Shown here: one piece after another, positions 1-6,882 of the stretch
Layout: each line of letters starts with the position of its first letter
Position numbering within the stretch: the first letter of the stretch is position 1
DNA from: Candidatus Omnitrophota bacterium
GTDB taxonomy: Bacteria > Omnitrophota > Gorgyraeia > Tantalellales > Tantalellaceae
Assembly (NCBI GenBank): GCA_014728075.1
Contig: WJMG01000046.1
Location: 1 to 32,111, forward strand
DNA: 32,111 bases
Direction: 5' to 3'
Position numbers and translations under genes: made by a program
The notes under the pieces: generated by a model
The model's input: only the letters and a program-made list of their open reading frames with translations
Told to the model about the DNA's origin: nothing
Databases searched by the model: none

Positions 1-1
1 G

Positions 2-415
2 GCGAGCGTACTGCATCTGGCGGGGGAGAACCTTTTCGCTGTTTGTATCGTTATCCTCTGGAGTTCCGCCGTTTTTTCCTCCGTGCTTGACAATATCCCT
101 TTCGTTATAGTAATGATACCCATCGTAAAACATTTCGTGGAATATTTCGCGGGAAGCATGGGACTTGCCGATCCGCTACTAATAAGCGCACAGATCGCCC
201 AGCCTCTCTGGTGGTCCCTGGCTCTCGGGGCATGCCTGGGAGGCAACGGTACTCTTGTCGGGGCTTCCGCCAACATCGTCATGTCGCGGATAAGCGAAAA
301 GAACGGATATCCTATAAGTTTCATGAAGTTCTCAAAATACGGCGTTGTCTTCATGTTCCAGTCAATGGTATTATGTACGGTATACATATGGGTCAGGTAT
401 TTTCTTGCCCGGTGA
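2..415 (+). CDS. NhaD/ArsB-type ion transporter, C-terminal part (5' end outside window)
   Basis: The reading frame is open from the first bases of the window and gives about 137 residues before TGA at 413-415, so the start lies upstream. The chain is hydrophobic with several membrane segments. It contains the pattern SSVLDNIPFV near the beginning and LGGNGTLVGASANIV in the middle, both typical of the C-terminal half of the ion transporter (IT) superfamily that includes NhaD Na+/H+ antiporters, ArsB arsenite pumps and P-protein-like transporters. The GNGTLVGASANIV loop is the re-entrant, substrate-site region in this superfamily. The substrate cannot be decided from this fragment; Na+/H+ exchange is a reasonable guess because an osmotic channel gene (MscS) follows 39 bases later. 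Family assignment is strong, specificity weak. Confidence 0.85.
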   Translation, partial: ASVLHLAGENLFAVCIVILWSSAVFSSVLDNIPFVIVMIPIVKHFVEYFAGSMGLADPLLISAQIAQPLWWSLALGACLGGNGTLVGASANIVMSRISEKNGYPISFMKFSKYGVVFMFQSMVLCTVYIWVRYFLAR

Positions 416-454
416 CCGTTTTTTTGAAAATGAAAATAAAAGGAGAAATTGTCC

Positions 455-1882
455 ATGAAAAGAGGATGCATCAAGATCGGGCCGTTTATGGTGTTGGCTT
501 TCCTGCTTGTCCTGTTCCTTTCTTCCGGAGCCGGAGCGCAGGAGGCGGGGACGGCTTCCGAAAACACTACCGCAGCTTCGTCTAACGGCGCGGAAGCGGT
601 AAAAGAAGAATTGAAACAGCTGGAACAGGAAGAAGCCCAGACGAAAGAGGAGCTCGAGAAGACAGAGGAATCGATAGAAAAGGTGCAGGAAGAGGCCGCC
701 CAGGTAGCGGAGGAGAAGCAGAAAGCGGAAGCCGAAGCCCTGCTCCTGGAACAGGAAGCCAAGCTTGCCAGGGAAAAAGCGGAAGCGCTCAAGGCCCAGG
801 CCGAGGCCGAGGACGACAGAAGGGCCCTGGAGGAGGCGGAGAAGCTGGAGGCTGAGGCGGCCAGGCTCAAGGAAGAAGCGGATGTCTCGAAGCAGAAGCT
901 CGAGATGATATCGGTACAGGAAAAACTCGCCCAGGAGAGGATCGCCGCCAACCAGGCAAAGATAGACGAACTTAAGGAAGCGATACAGGGTATCCGCAAA
1001 GAGAAGACAGCTAAGCGAAGTATACTGGAAAAGCTCGGCATAGCCGGAGGGAGCGTCCTTATAGGTCTTGTGCTTTTCTTCCTCATGAATTACGGGATAA
1101 ACAGGGTAGAGAAGATGGTGGTCAAGACCGACGAGATAAGGGAGGACGAGTTCTCGCTCAGGATCAGGACCCTTACCAAGCTGTTCAGGTGGCTCGGCGG
1201 GATAGTAATAACCGGTATAGTCGTCTTCATGGTCCTTGAGACATTCGGGTTCAGCCTCGGGCCGCTTCTAGCCGGTGCCGGTATCATAGGTTTAGCCTTC
1301 GGTTTCGGGGGACAATACCTGATAAGGGATCTCATAAACGGGATATTTATACTTCTGGAAGGACAGTACAGGGTCAACGATGTCGTCAAGATAAACGACC
1401 TCGGAGGGCTGGTCGAGGATATAAACCTCAGGATAACCACGCTCAGGGACCTGGCGGGAAGGGTCATTATAATCCCTAACGGGGAGATAAAGATAGTGAT
1501 AAATTTCACCAGGGGTTACGCGCAAGCGCTAATGGATATAGGTGTGGCCTACAAGGAGAATGTAGACAAGGTCATGGAAGTGATAAAAGAGGTCGGGGCC
1601 GGGATGAGGAAAGACCCGTATTTCGGCAGGCTGATACTGGACGATCTCGAGATGCTCGGTGTGGACGAATTCGCGGATTCCGCGGTCATGATAAAATTCC
1701 GCATAAAGACACGGCCCATAAAACAGTGGGAAGTCTCCAGGGAATTCAGAAGGCGCATCAAGAACAGGTTCGACGAGCTGGACATAGAGATCCCGTTCCC
1801 CCACAGGACGGTTTACTGGGGCACCGGATCGGACAACGACTGGTTCAAGGGTTCTATGAACGGTATGGCGGGGGCCAGGTAA
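455..1882 (+). CDS. MscS-family mechanosensitive channel with long coiled-coil N-terminus
   Basis: A 475-residue protein that probably opens under membrane tension to release solutes on osmotic downshock. The start is taken as ATG 455 because AGGAG at 441-445 lies 9 bases upstream; the TTG at 449 is too close to it. Residues 1-28 form a Sec signal peptide ending in GAGAQ. Residues about 50-185 are a Glu/Lys/Ala-rich coiled coil, presumably periplasmic. Membrane segments follow at about 193-214, 247-267 and 268-298. The last is the glycine/alanine-rich pore helix (LLAGAGIIGLAFGFGGQ), and the typical MscS beta domain (RVNDVVKIN, PNGEI) and alpha/beta C-domain complete the chain. The three-helix core matches small MscS; the added coiled coil recalls MscK/YbdG-like variants. 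Function by family is well supported; the role of the coiled coil is unknown. Confidence 0.92.
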   Translation: MKRGCIKIGPFMVLAFLLVLFLSSGAGAQEAGTASENTTAASSNGAEAVKEELKQLEQEEAQTKEELEKTEESIEKVQEEAAQVAEEKQKAEAEALLLEQEAKLAREKAEALKAQAEAEDDRRALEEAEKLEAEAARLKEEADVSKQKLEMISVQEKLAQERIAANQAKIDELKEAIQGIRKEKTAKRSILEKLGIAGGSVLIGLVLFFLMNYGINRVEKMVVKTDEIREDEFSLRIRTLTKLFRWLGGIVITGIVVFMVLETFGFSLGPLLAGAGIIGLAFGFGGQYLIRDLINGIFILLEGQYRVNDVVKINDLGGLVEDINLRITTLRDLAGRVIIIPNGEIKIVINFTRGYAQALMDIGVAYKENVDKVMEVIKEVGAGMRKDPYFGRLILDDLEMLGVDEFADSAVMIKFRIKTRPIKQWEVSREFRRRIKNRFDELDIEIPFPHRTVYWGTGSDNDWFKGSMNGMAGAR

Positions 1883-1883
1883 G

Positions 1884-1918
1884 AGCGCAAGCGAACAGCG
1901 TACAGGGTGCAGCGTGTA
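1884..1918 (+). repeat. Degenerate 7-bp tandem repeat
   Basis: Immediately after the MscS stop the sequence reads as successive heptamers gcgaaca, gcgtaca, gggtgca, gcgtgta (1891-1918), with a fifth weaker unit agcgcaa just before. The unit is close to GCGTRCA. This looks like a slipped microsatellite in non-coding DNA. No function is evident. Confidence 0.5.
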
Positions 1919-2047
1919 GAGGATAGGATCTAGCCGTTTAGCCTTTGTTGGTTACAGGCGCGCGGGGCACCGCCTGCAAGTTGAGAGCTGTGAAAAAGGC
2001 ACAGGTATAGGTAGAGGTAAAGAGAACCAGGGAACAGGAAAGCTGGT

Positions 2048-2083
2048 GATTGCTTCGTCGTCCCTTCGTTCCTCCGCGCAATG
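2048..2083 (+). repeat. Possible dispersed intergenic hairpin repeat (GATTGC...GCAATG type)
   Basis: The segment begins gattgcttcgtcg and ends ccgcgcaatg, so ATTGC at 2049-2053 pairs with GCAAT at 2078-2082. The reverse complement (cattgcg...cgaagcaatc) resembles a short repeat that I recall being scattered in intergenic DNA of many unrelated bacteria. Only one copy is seen in this window, so the repeat call rests on resemblance alone. Confidence 0.35.
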
Positions 2084-2288
2084 GCGCCTCTGTGCACGGC
2101 CCCGGGCGCTGGGGATGTTTCAGGCTGCGCCTGAAAGGAAAAATTCCAGGGGAAAAGAAAAGCAAGGGGCGAAGCGACGCGGGATCCCCAAGTTCCGGAA
2201 GCTATCTGGCCGTACCGAGCCGCGCGCACCGCGCCTTTAGCCTTTCGCCTGCCGCCCGCCGCAGCCCGGAACCATTTAGCCTTTGAAT

Positions 2289-2320
2289 TTGATTTGCATG
2301 GCTTTTAGATGTACAATATA
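2289..2320 (+). promoter_or_regulatory. Sigma70-like promoter upstream of the nitronate monooxygenase-like gene
   Basis: TTGATT (2289-2294) and TACAAT (2312-2317) are separated by exactly 17 bases. The -10 lies inside the 17-mer at 2304-2320, which recurs without mismatch at 22188-22204 upstream of the SYLF-domain gene. The predicted leader would be about 140 bases. A second AT-rich stretch, TATATTATAG near 2346, could be an alternative -10. Confidence 0.5.
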
Positions 2321-2461
2321 CGGGTTACTTTTGATTGATCGCTTTATATTATAGCAGCCGGTGAAACGCCGGTGATCGTCCAGCCGCTACTTTATCAAGC
2401 TTTCTCTCAAAATCTTTCTTAAAGATCTTTTCTTTGTTGTTTTAAACCGGAAGGCATTTAG

Positions 2462-3595
2462 ATGAGCAGTAAAATAGGGCCGCTGATCGCAGGCGGCCTG
2501 GAGATAAAAGTACCCATTATACAGGGAGGGATGGGGGTGCGGGTATCTACCGCTCCTCTGGCCGCCGCCGTCGCGGAATGCGGGGCGGCGGGGACCATCG
2601 CGAGCGTGGGCCTTCCTCCGGATACCCCGGAGAACAGGGCCGATGTTCCGAAGTCTTCCCGGGAACACCTGAAAAAGCAGATCAGGCAGGCTAGAAGCCT
2701 GACAGACGGTGTGATAGGCGTGAATATCATGGTCGCCCTCAGCAATTATGAGGATATGGTAAGGACCGCCGCTGGCGAAGGGGCCGATTTCATCATATCC
2801 GGTGCCGGCCTGCCCGTAAGCATGCCCGAATTCGCCGAAGGAAGCGAAACCCGGCTCATACCTCTTATAGCTTCCGCCAGGGGGCTGAAGGTCCTGCTGC
2901 GTACATGGGAAAGAAGGTATAAGCGCCTTCCGGACGCCGTGATAGTGGAAGGCCCGCTTTCCGGGGGCCACATAGCGGGATATAGTCTGGAGGAACTTAA
3001 GGACCCCGGGCATAAAATGAGAAAAGACAATGTCCTGGAAAAGGCTTTGCAAGATGTTATTGAACTGGTAGGGGAATACGGAAAGAGGTTCAATAAACAT
3101 ATCCCCGTGATAGCCGCCGGAGGTGTTTTCGACGGAAAGGACATGGCCCGGTTTTTCCGCCTCGGAGCCGAAGGGGTCCAGATAGGCACGCGCTTCGTGG
3201 CGACGGACGAATGTTCGGTCGCGGAGGAGTTCAAACAGCTTTACCTGGCCTCCGGGGAGAAGGACCTTGTTTTCGTGCAAAGCCCGGTAGGAATGCCGGC
3301 CCGGGTTATAAAAACAAAATTCCTTGAAGATGTTTTACGCGGGGAGAAAAAGGACTTTAACTGTAATTACAGGTGCCTCAGGACATGTGACCCGTCTACC
3401 GTCCAGTTCTGTATAGCCAAGGCGCTTATAGACGCCGCGGAGGGAGATATCGATAACGCGATAGTCCTCGCGGGGGCCAACATAGAAAGGGTTACCCGTA
3501 TAATGCCGGTCAGGGAGCTTATAAGTGAAATAATGGCCGAAGCCGGGGAAGCCCTGCAGGCAACAGAGCAAAAGACCGATCGGACTTTCGGATAA
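2462..3595 (+). CDS. Nitronate monooxygenase-like (2-nitropropane dioxygenase family) flavoprotein
   Basis: A 377-residue TIM-barrel flavoprotein. The N-terminus KVPIIQGGMGVRVS is the hallmark of the NPD/FabK family, where it contributes to FMN binding. Further family features are GVNIMVALSNYEDMV, the FIISGAGLP strand, the HIAGY segment after a GGH motif, IPVIAAGGVFDG (phosphate-binding Gly-rich loop) and GAEGVQIGTRFVATDE. These enzymes oxidise alkyl nitronates or, in FabK, reduce enoyl-ACP; which applies here cannot be told. Near the C-terminus the pattern CNYRCLRTCDPSTVQFC gives four closely spaced cysteines (residues about 301-318), seen in some NPD-like proteins and possibly metal- or cluster-binding. 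The start uses ATG 2462 with a weak GGAAGG 7 bases upstream. It appears to be a single-gene unit with its own promoter. Confidence 0.85.
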   Translation: MSSKIGPLIAGGLEIKVPIIQGGMGVRVSTAPLAAAVAECGAAGTIASVGLPPDTPENRADVPKSSREHLKKQIRQARSLTDGVIGVNIMVALSNYEDMVRTAAGEGADFIISGAGLPVSMPEFAEGSETRLIPLIASARGLKVLLRTWERRYKRLPDAVIVEGPLSGGHIAGYSLEELKDPGHKMRKDNVLEKALQDVIELVGEYGKRFNKHIPVIAAGGVFDGKDMARFFRLGAEGVQIGTRFVATDECSVAEEFKQLYLASGEKDLVFVQSPVGMPARVIKTKFLEDVLRGEKKDFNCNYRCLRTCDPSTVQFCIAKALIDAAEGDIDNAIVLAGANIERVTRIMPVRELISEIMAEAGEALQATEQKTDRTFG

Positions 3596-3625
3596 TGATT
3601 CGATGCTTCCTTAATGTTGAGCTTG

Positions 3626-3640
3626 TGATATAATAACACC
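3626..3640 (+). promoter_or_regulatory. Extended -10 promoter giving a possibly leaderless otsA transcript
   Basis: TGATATAAT (3626-3634) is a perfect extended -10 element: TG, one base, then TATAAT at 3629-3634. No good -35 is visible, as expected for an extended -10 promoter. Normal spacing puts the transcription start at about 3641, the A of the otsA ATG. There is no Shine-Dalgarno sequence between the -10 and the ATG. Confidence 0.5.
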
Positions 3641-5104
3641 ATGAGTTCCCGTAAAAAAGCACAGCCTAAACTTGTGGTTGTTTCCAACAGGCTTCCTTTC
3701 AGCAAGGTCCACGACGATAAAGGCGAGTTCCGCTGGGAAAGGTCCACAGGAGGCCTTATAACCGCCATGGACCCCATCCTGAGGTCCACGGGGGGGATGT
3801 GGATCGGCTGGGACGGCCACACCGTAAGCAATATCCACGATTCGTACGCGCAGTTCGATATCGCGGACATCAATTCCGCGGAAAAACACGCCAAAGGCTC
3901 CTACGGGATAGCGGTCGTACCTTTGACCTCGAAAGAATACAGGGAATATTACATAAAGTTCTCGAACGGGGTCCTGTGGGCCCTTTTCCATTATTTCTTC
4001 GAAAAAAGCTCGATAGACATCAAAGCCTGGAAAGTCTACGAGACCGTGAACAAGCGGTTCGCTCATTACATAAACGATGTCACTTCCGAGGACGATATCG
4101 TCTGGGTCCAGGATTTTCACCTTTTCATGGTGCCGTATTTTTTAAGAAAAATGCGGCCGGAGTCCAGGATACATTTCTTTTTGCATACGCCTTTTCCCCA
4201 CATAGATATCTTTTCCATTCTCCCCTGGCAGAGAATAATACTCGAGTCGCTGCTGTGCTGTAATTCCATAGGCTTCCATCACAAGCAGTACCTCAGGAAT
4301 TTCAGGGGGGCAGTGGAGGCCTACCGGAGGGAAAAAAGATCCTCCGGCGAGAGCTCGGTTGAGGAATCCGTCGTCACCAATATATACGCGAACCCCATCA
4401 GCGTTGATTTCGAACTTCTGGACAGGACATCCCGCCTGGAGCGGGTCAGGAAAAGGGCCGGCGAGATCAAGGAAAAAGCCGGATGCTCCAAGGTCATACT
4501 GGGCGTGGACCGGATAGATTATTCCAAGGGGATAAAAGAAAGGCTGCTGGCCCTGGAACTGATGCTGGAGGAGGAGCCCGGCCTCAGAGAAAAGTTCTTT
4601 TACTATCAGCTGGTCGTGCCGAGCCGCGAGGAGCTTGACGCTTACTCGGGCCTCAAGAAGGAGATCGACGAGATCATCGGCAGGATAAACGGCAGGTTCT
4701 CCACCGGGTTATGGACCCCGGTGCATTATAATTACGGTAAACTTCCTTTCAAGGAACTGGTCTCTTTTTACCTCGCCGCCGACATAGCGCTTGTCACTCC
4801 TCTCAGGGACGGGATGAACCTGGTCTGCAAGGAATTCGTAGCCGCGCATTCCGACGAAGACGGGGTGCTGGTGCTTTCCAAGTTCGCGGGGGCGATCGCG
4901 GAGATAAAGAACTGCATAGCGGTCAACCCTTATAATATCGAGGACATAGCGTCGGCCCTCAAGTGGTCGATGAACATGCACGCCCCGGAGCGCAGGAAAA
5001 GAATGCGCAAGATGCGGAAAAAAATAAAACACAACAACATAAACACCTGGCTGGACCGGTGCATGGAATACATGCATGACCGGGAAGACGGCATGCCGGC
5101 CTGA
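3641..5104 (+). CDS. otsA: Trehalose-6-phosphate synthase (GT20 family)
   Basis: A 487-residue retaining glycosyltransferase that joins a nucleotide-activated glucose to glucose-6-phosphate to give trehalose-6-phosphate in the cytosol. Family motifs run in the expected order: [10 protein letters not shown] at residues 11-20, [32 protein letters not shown] (the VWxxDYHL motif with its catalytic-site Asp), [10 protein letters not shown] at about 288-297 (the Arg and Lys bind the donor phosphates), [17 protein letters not shown] and LVLSKFAGA near the C-terminus. Length matches bacterial OtsA. It is separated from the phosphatase gene by 161 bases containing a second promoter, so the two are probably transcribed separately. 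There is no ribosome site before ATG 3641, and the promoter position suggests leaderless translation. Donor specificity (UDP- or other NDP-glucose) is not determined. Confidence 0.95.
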   Translation: MSSRKKAQPKLVVVSNRLPFSKVHDDKGEFRWERSTGGLITAMDPILRSTGGMWIGWDGHTVSNIHDSYAQFDIADINSAEKHAKGSYGIAVVPLTSKEYREYYIKFSNGVLWALFHYFFEKSSIDIKAWKVYETVNKRFAHYINDVTSEDDIVWVQDFHLFMVPYFLRKMRPESRIHFFLHTPFPHIDIFSILPWQRIILESLLCCNSIGFHHKQYLRNFRGAVEAYRREKRSSGESSVEESVVTNIYANPISVDFELLDRTSRLERVRKRAGEIKEKAGCSKVILGVDRIDYSKGIKERLLALELMLEEEPGLREKFFYYQLVVPSREELDAYSGLKKEIDEIIGRINGRFSTGLWTPVHYNYGKLPFKELVSFYLAADIALVTPLRDGMNLVCKEFVAAHSDEDGVLVLSKFAGAIAEIKNCIAVNPYNIEDIASALKWSMNMHAPERRKRMRKMRKKIKHNNINTWLDRCMEYMHDREDGMPA

Positions 5105-5171
5105 CAGCCGTCGAGTTCTCTGTTCCCTCAGTTTTCTGACCAACTGTCACGCGATACTCTGGATGTATTAT

Positions 5172-5200
5172 TTGGGACTTTGGCTAAAATGTGTTATTAT
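5172..5200 (+). promoter_or_regulatory. Sigma70-like promoter for the otsB/GH65 operon
   Basis: TTGGGA (5172-5177) and TATTAT (5195-5200) are 17 bases apart in an AT-rich stretch following the otsA gene. The leader to ATG 5266 is about 58 bases and contains a small GGCC-GGAA-GGCC stem (about 5217-5229). Confidence 0.5.
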
Positions 5201-5265
5201 TATTAATATTAATTAGGCCGGAAAGGCCATCTATCGTTTTAATCCCATTATAATAAGGAGAGAAG

Positions 5266-6882
5266 ATGAGCGACTTTGCTTTCGAAGCCATAATATTCGA
5301 TATGGACGGGGTCATAACCAAGACCGCTCTGGTGCACGCGCGCGCCTGGAAGAAAACCTTTGACGAATATCTTCAGAAACGCGAAAAGGAACACGGAGAG
5401 CCTTTCAGGGAATTCACCCACGACGACGATTACCTGCCTTTTGTTGACGGAAAACCCCGGTATAAAGGGGTCCAGAGCTTTCTTGAGTCCAGAGGTATAG
5501 AGCTTCCCTTCGGGTCTCCCGCGGATACCGGCGAAAAAGAGACCGTATGCGGGCTCGGCAACAGGAAGAACGAGCTTTTCAGGGAAGTGCTGGAAGAGGA
5601 CGGTGTCGAGAGGTACGAGCCGATGATAAAGTTCATAGAGGAGGTGAAGAGCCGCGGGGTAAAGGTCGGGGTAGCCTCTTCCTCGAAGAACTGTGAGCTT
5701 ATACTCGAGAAAGCGGAGGCGATCGACCTTTTCGAGACAAGGGTTGACGGCGTGGTCTCGGAGGACCTCGGCCTCGAAGGAAAACCCGAACCCGACATAT
5801 TCGTGACCGCCACGAGGAACCTGGGCGCGGACCCGGCGCGGACCATAGTGGTGGAGGACGCGACTTCCGGAGTGGCCGCCGGAAGGAACGGAGGTTTCGG
5901 GCTGGTGCTGGGCCTGGCCAGGAAGGATAATGTGGACGCTCTACTGGCAAACGGGGCCGATATAGTGATGAAAGACCTTTCCTATATGAAGATAGACTGG
6001 CTTGAAAGGTGGTTCCAGAGGAAGCCCCAGCATCTTCTTTCCCGATGGGACGAGATAGACAGGCTTACCAAAGTGCAGCTCTGGGAGTTCAGGGACGATG
6101 TTCCCATTTATCTTAACCCGTATTACCTCAGGCCGGGAAGGGATATGTTCGAAAAAGAAAAGACCGTATTCTTTCTTGATTACGACGGGACGCTTACCCC
6201 TATAGTGGACAGGCCCGAAGACGCGGTCATATCCGGCCGCATGAAGGATACCGTGGAGAGGCTCGCGAAGAAGTTCCGGGTATCGATCGTTAGCGGCCGG
6301 TTCAGGGAGGATGTCGAGAAGCTTCTGGGCATAAAAGACCTCCTCTATGCCTGCAGCCACGGTTTTGACATCAGGGGAGAGGGGCTTACGATGATGCATC
6401 CCAAGGCCAAGGAGGTCATACCCGTGGTGGACAACGCGATAGACAGGCTGGAGAAGAAGCTGGGGCACATCGAAGGAGTGCTCATCGAGAAGAAGAAGTT
6501 CAGCGTAGCGGTCCACTACCGTCTTGTCGATGAAGACAAATACCTTGACGAGATAAAAAAGGAAGTTGAGGCTATAAAAGATGAGAACGACGAGCTGCGC
6601 CTCATGAGCGGGAAAAAGGTCTTCGAGCTCTTGCCCAATATCGAATGGGACAAGGGAAAAGCCATAAGATGGATACTGGAGGCCATAAAGCTGGACTGGA
6701 AAGACGCCAATATTATCTATATAGGGGACGATGTGACCGACGAATTCGCTTTCAGGATGATAAGGACAAGAGGCACCGGGATAATAGTATCCGACGAGGA
6801 GCATGTATCCGCGGCGGATTTCCGCCTTAAAGACCCGGAGGAAGTGAGGGAGTTTTTTGAGCAGGCGATCAAAGACATCTAA
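5266..6882 (+). CDS. Fusion: beta-phosphoglucomutase-like HAD domain + trehalose-6-phosphate phosphatase
   Basis: A 538-residue two-domain protein. Residues 1-245 are a HAD enzyme with FDMDGVITKTALVHARAW (nucleophile and acid Asp in DMDG, residues 12 and 14), VASSSKN and KPEPDIF...VEDATSGV...GGFGLV, the pattern of beta-phosphoglucomutase. It would convert beta-glucose-1-phosphate to glucose-6-phosphate. Residues about 298-538 form an OtsB-type trehalose-phosphatase with its own DYDGT nucleophile motif (305-309), VSGR and GDDVTDEFAF (from about 487). The linker 246-297 is rich in aromatic and charged residues. The start is ATG 5266 with AGGAGAG upstream. Its end overlaps the GH65 gene by 26 bases. 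This domain order, continued by GH65, matches what I recall of mycobacterial OtsB1 (Rv2006), where all three are one chain. Phosphatase identity is strong; the mutase assignment rests on motif and context. Confidence 0.92.
   Translation: MSDFAFEAIIFDMDGVITKTALVHARAWKKTFDEYLQKREKEHGEPFREFTHDDDYLPFVDGKPRYKGVQSFLESRGIELPFGSPADTGEKETVCGLGNRKNELFREVLEEDGVERYEPMIKFIEEVKSRGVKVGVASSSKNCELILEKAEAIDLFETRVDGVVSEDLGLEGKPEPDIFVTATRNLGADPARTIVVEDATSGVAAGRNGGFGLVLGLARKDNVDALLANGADIVMKDLSYMKIDWLERWFQRKPQHLLSRWDEIDRLTKVQLWEFRDDVPIYLNPYYLRPGRDMFEKEKTVFFLDYDGTLTPIVDRPEDAVISGRMKDTVERLAKKFRVSIVSGRFREDVEKLLGIKDLLYACSHGFDIRGEGLTMMHPKAKEVIPVVDNAIDRLEKKLGHIEGVLIEKKKFSVAVHYRLVDEDKYLDEIKKEVEAIKDENDELRLMSGKKVFELLPNIEWDKGKAIRWILEAIKLDWKDANIIYIGDDVTDEFAFRMIRTRGTGIIVSDEEHVSAADFRLKDPEEVREFFEQAIKDI

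Larger units (their letters stand above)
1883..2461 (+). other. Gene-free spacer of about 580 bases with degenerate repeats and a promoter
   Basis: No convincing gene lies here: the short open frames on both strands have no ribosome site and no recognisable protein family. The first part holds a degenerate heptamer tract (1884-1918), the middle an imperfect hairpin element (2048-2083) and a short stem TTCAGGC-TG-CGCCTGAA (about 2119-2135). The 10-mer TTTAGCCTTT appears three times (1937-1946, 2236-2245, 2275-2284). The last 170 bases become AT-rich and contain a sigma70-like promoter for the next gene. The spacer resembles decayed or repeat-expanded intergenic DNA rather than a lost gene. Confidence 0.6.

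Noticed and set aside
211-585. 124-codon plus-strand open frame bridging the first two genes
   Set aside because: Overlaps both the transporter end and the MscS signal peptide in another frame, Arg/His-rich, no ribosome site.
1930-2286. Several short open frames in the 580-base spacer
   Set aside because: No ribosome sites, repeat-rich DNA, overlapping frames on both strands with no protein family resemblance.
2387-3280. 297-codon minus-strand open frame
   Set aside because: Shadow of the nitronate monooxygenase-like gene; no family similarity seen.
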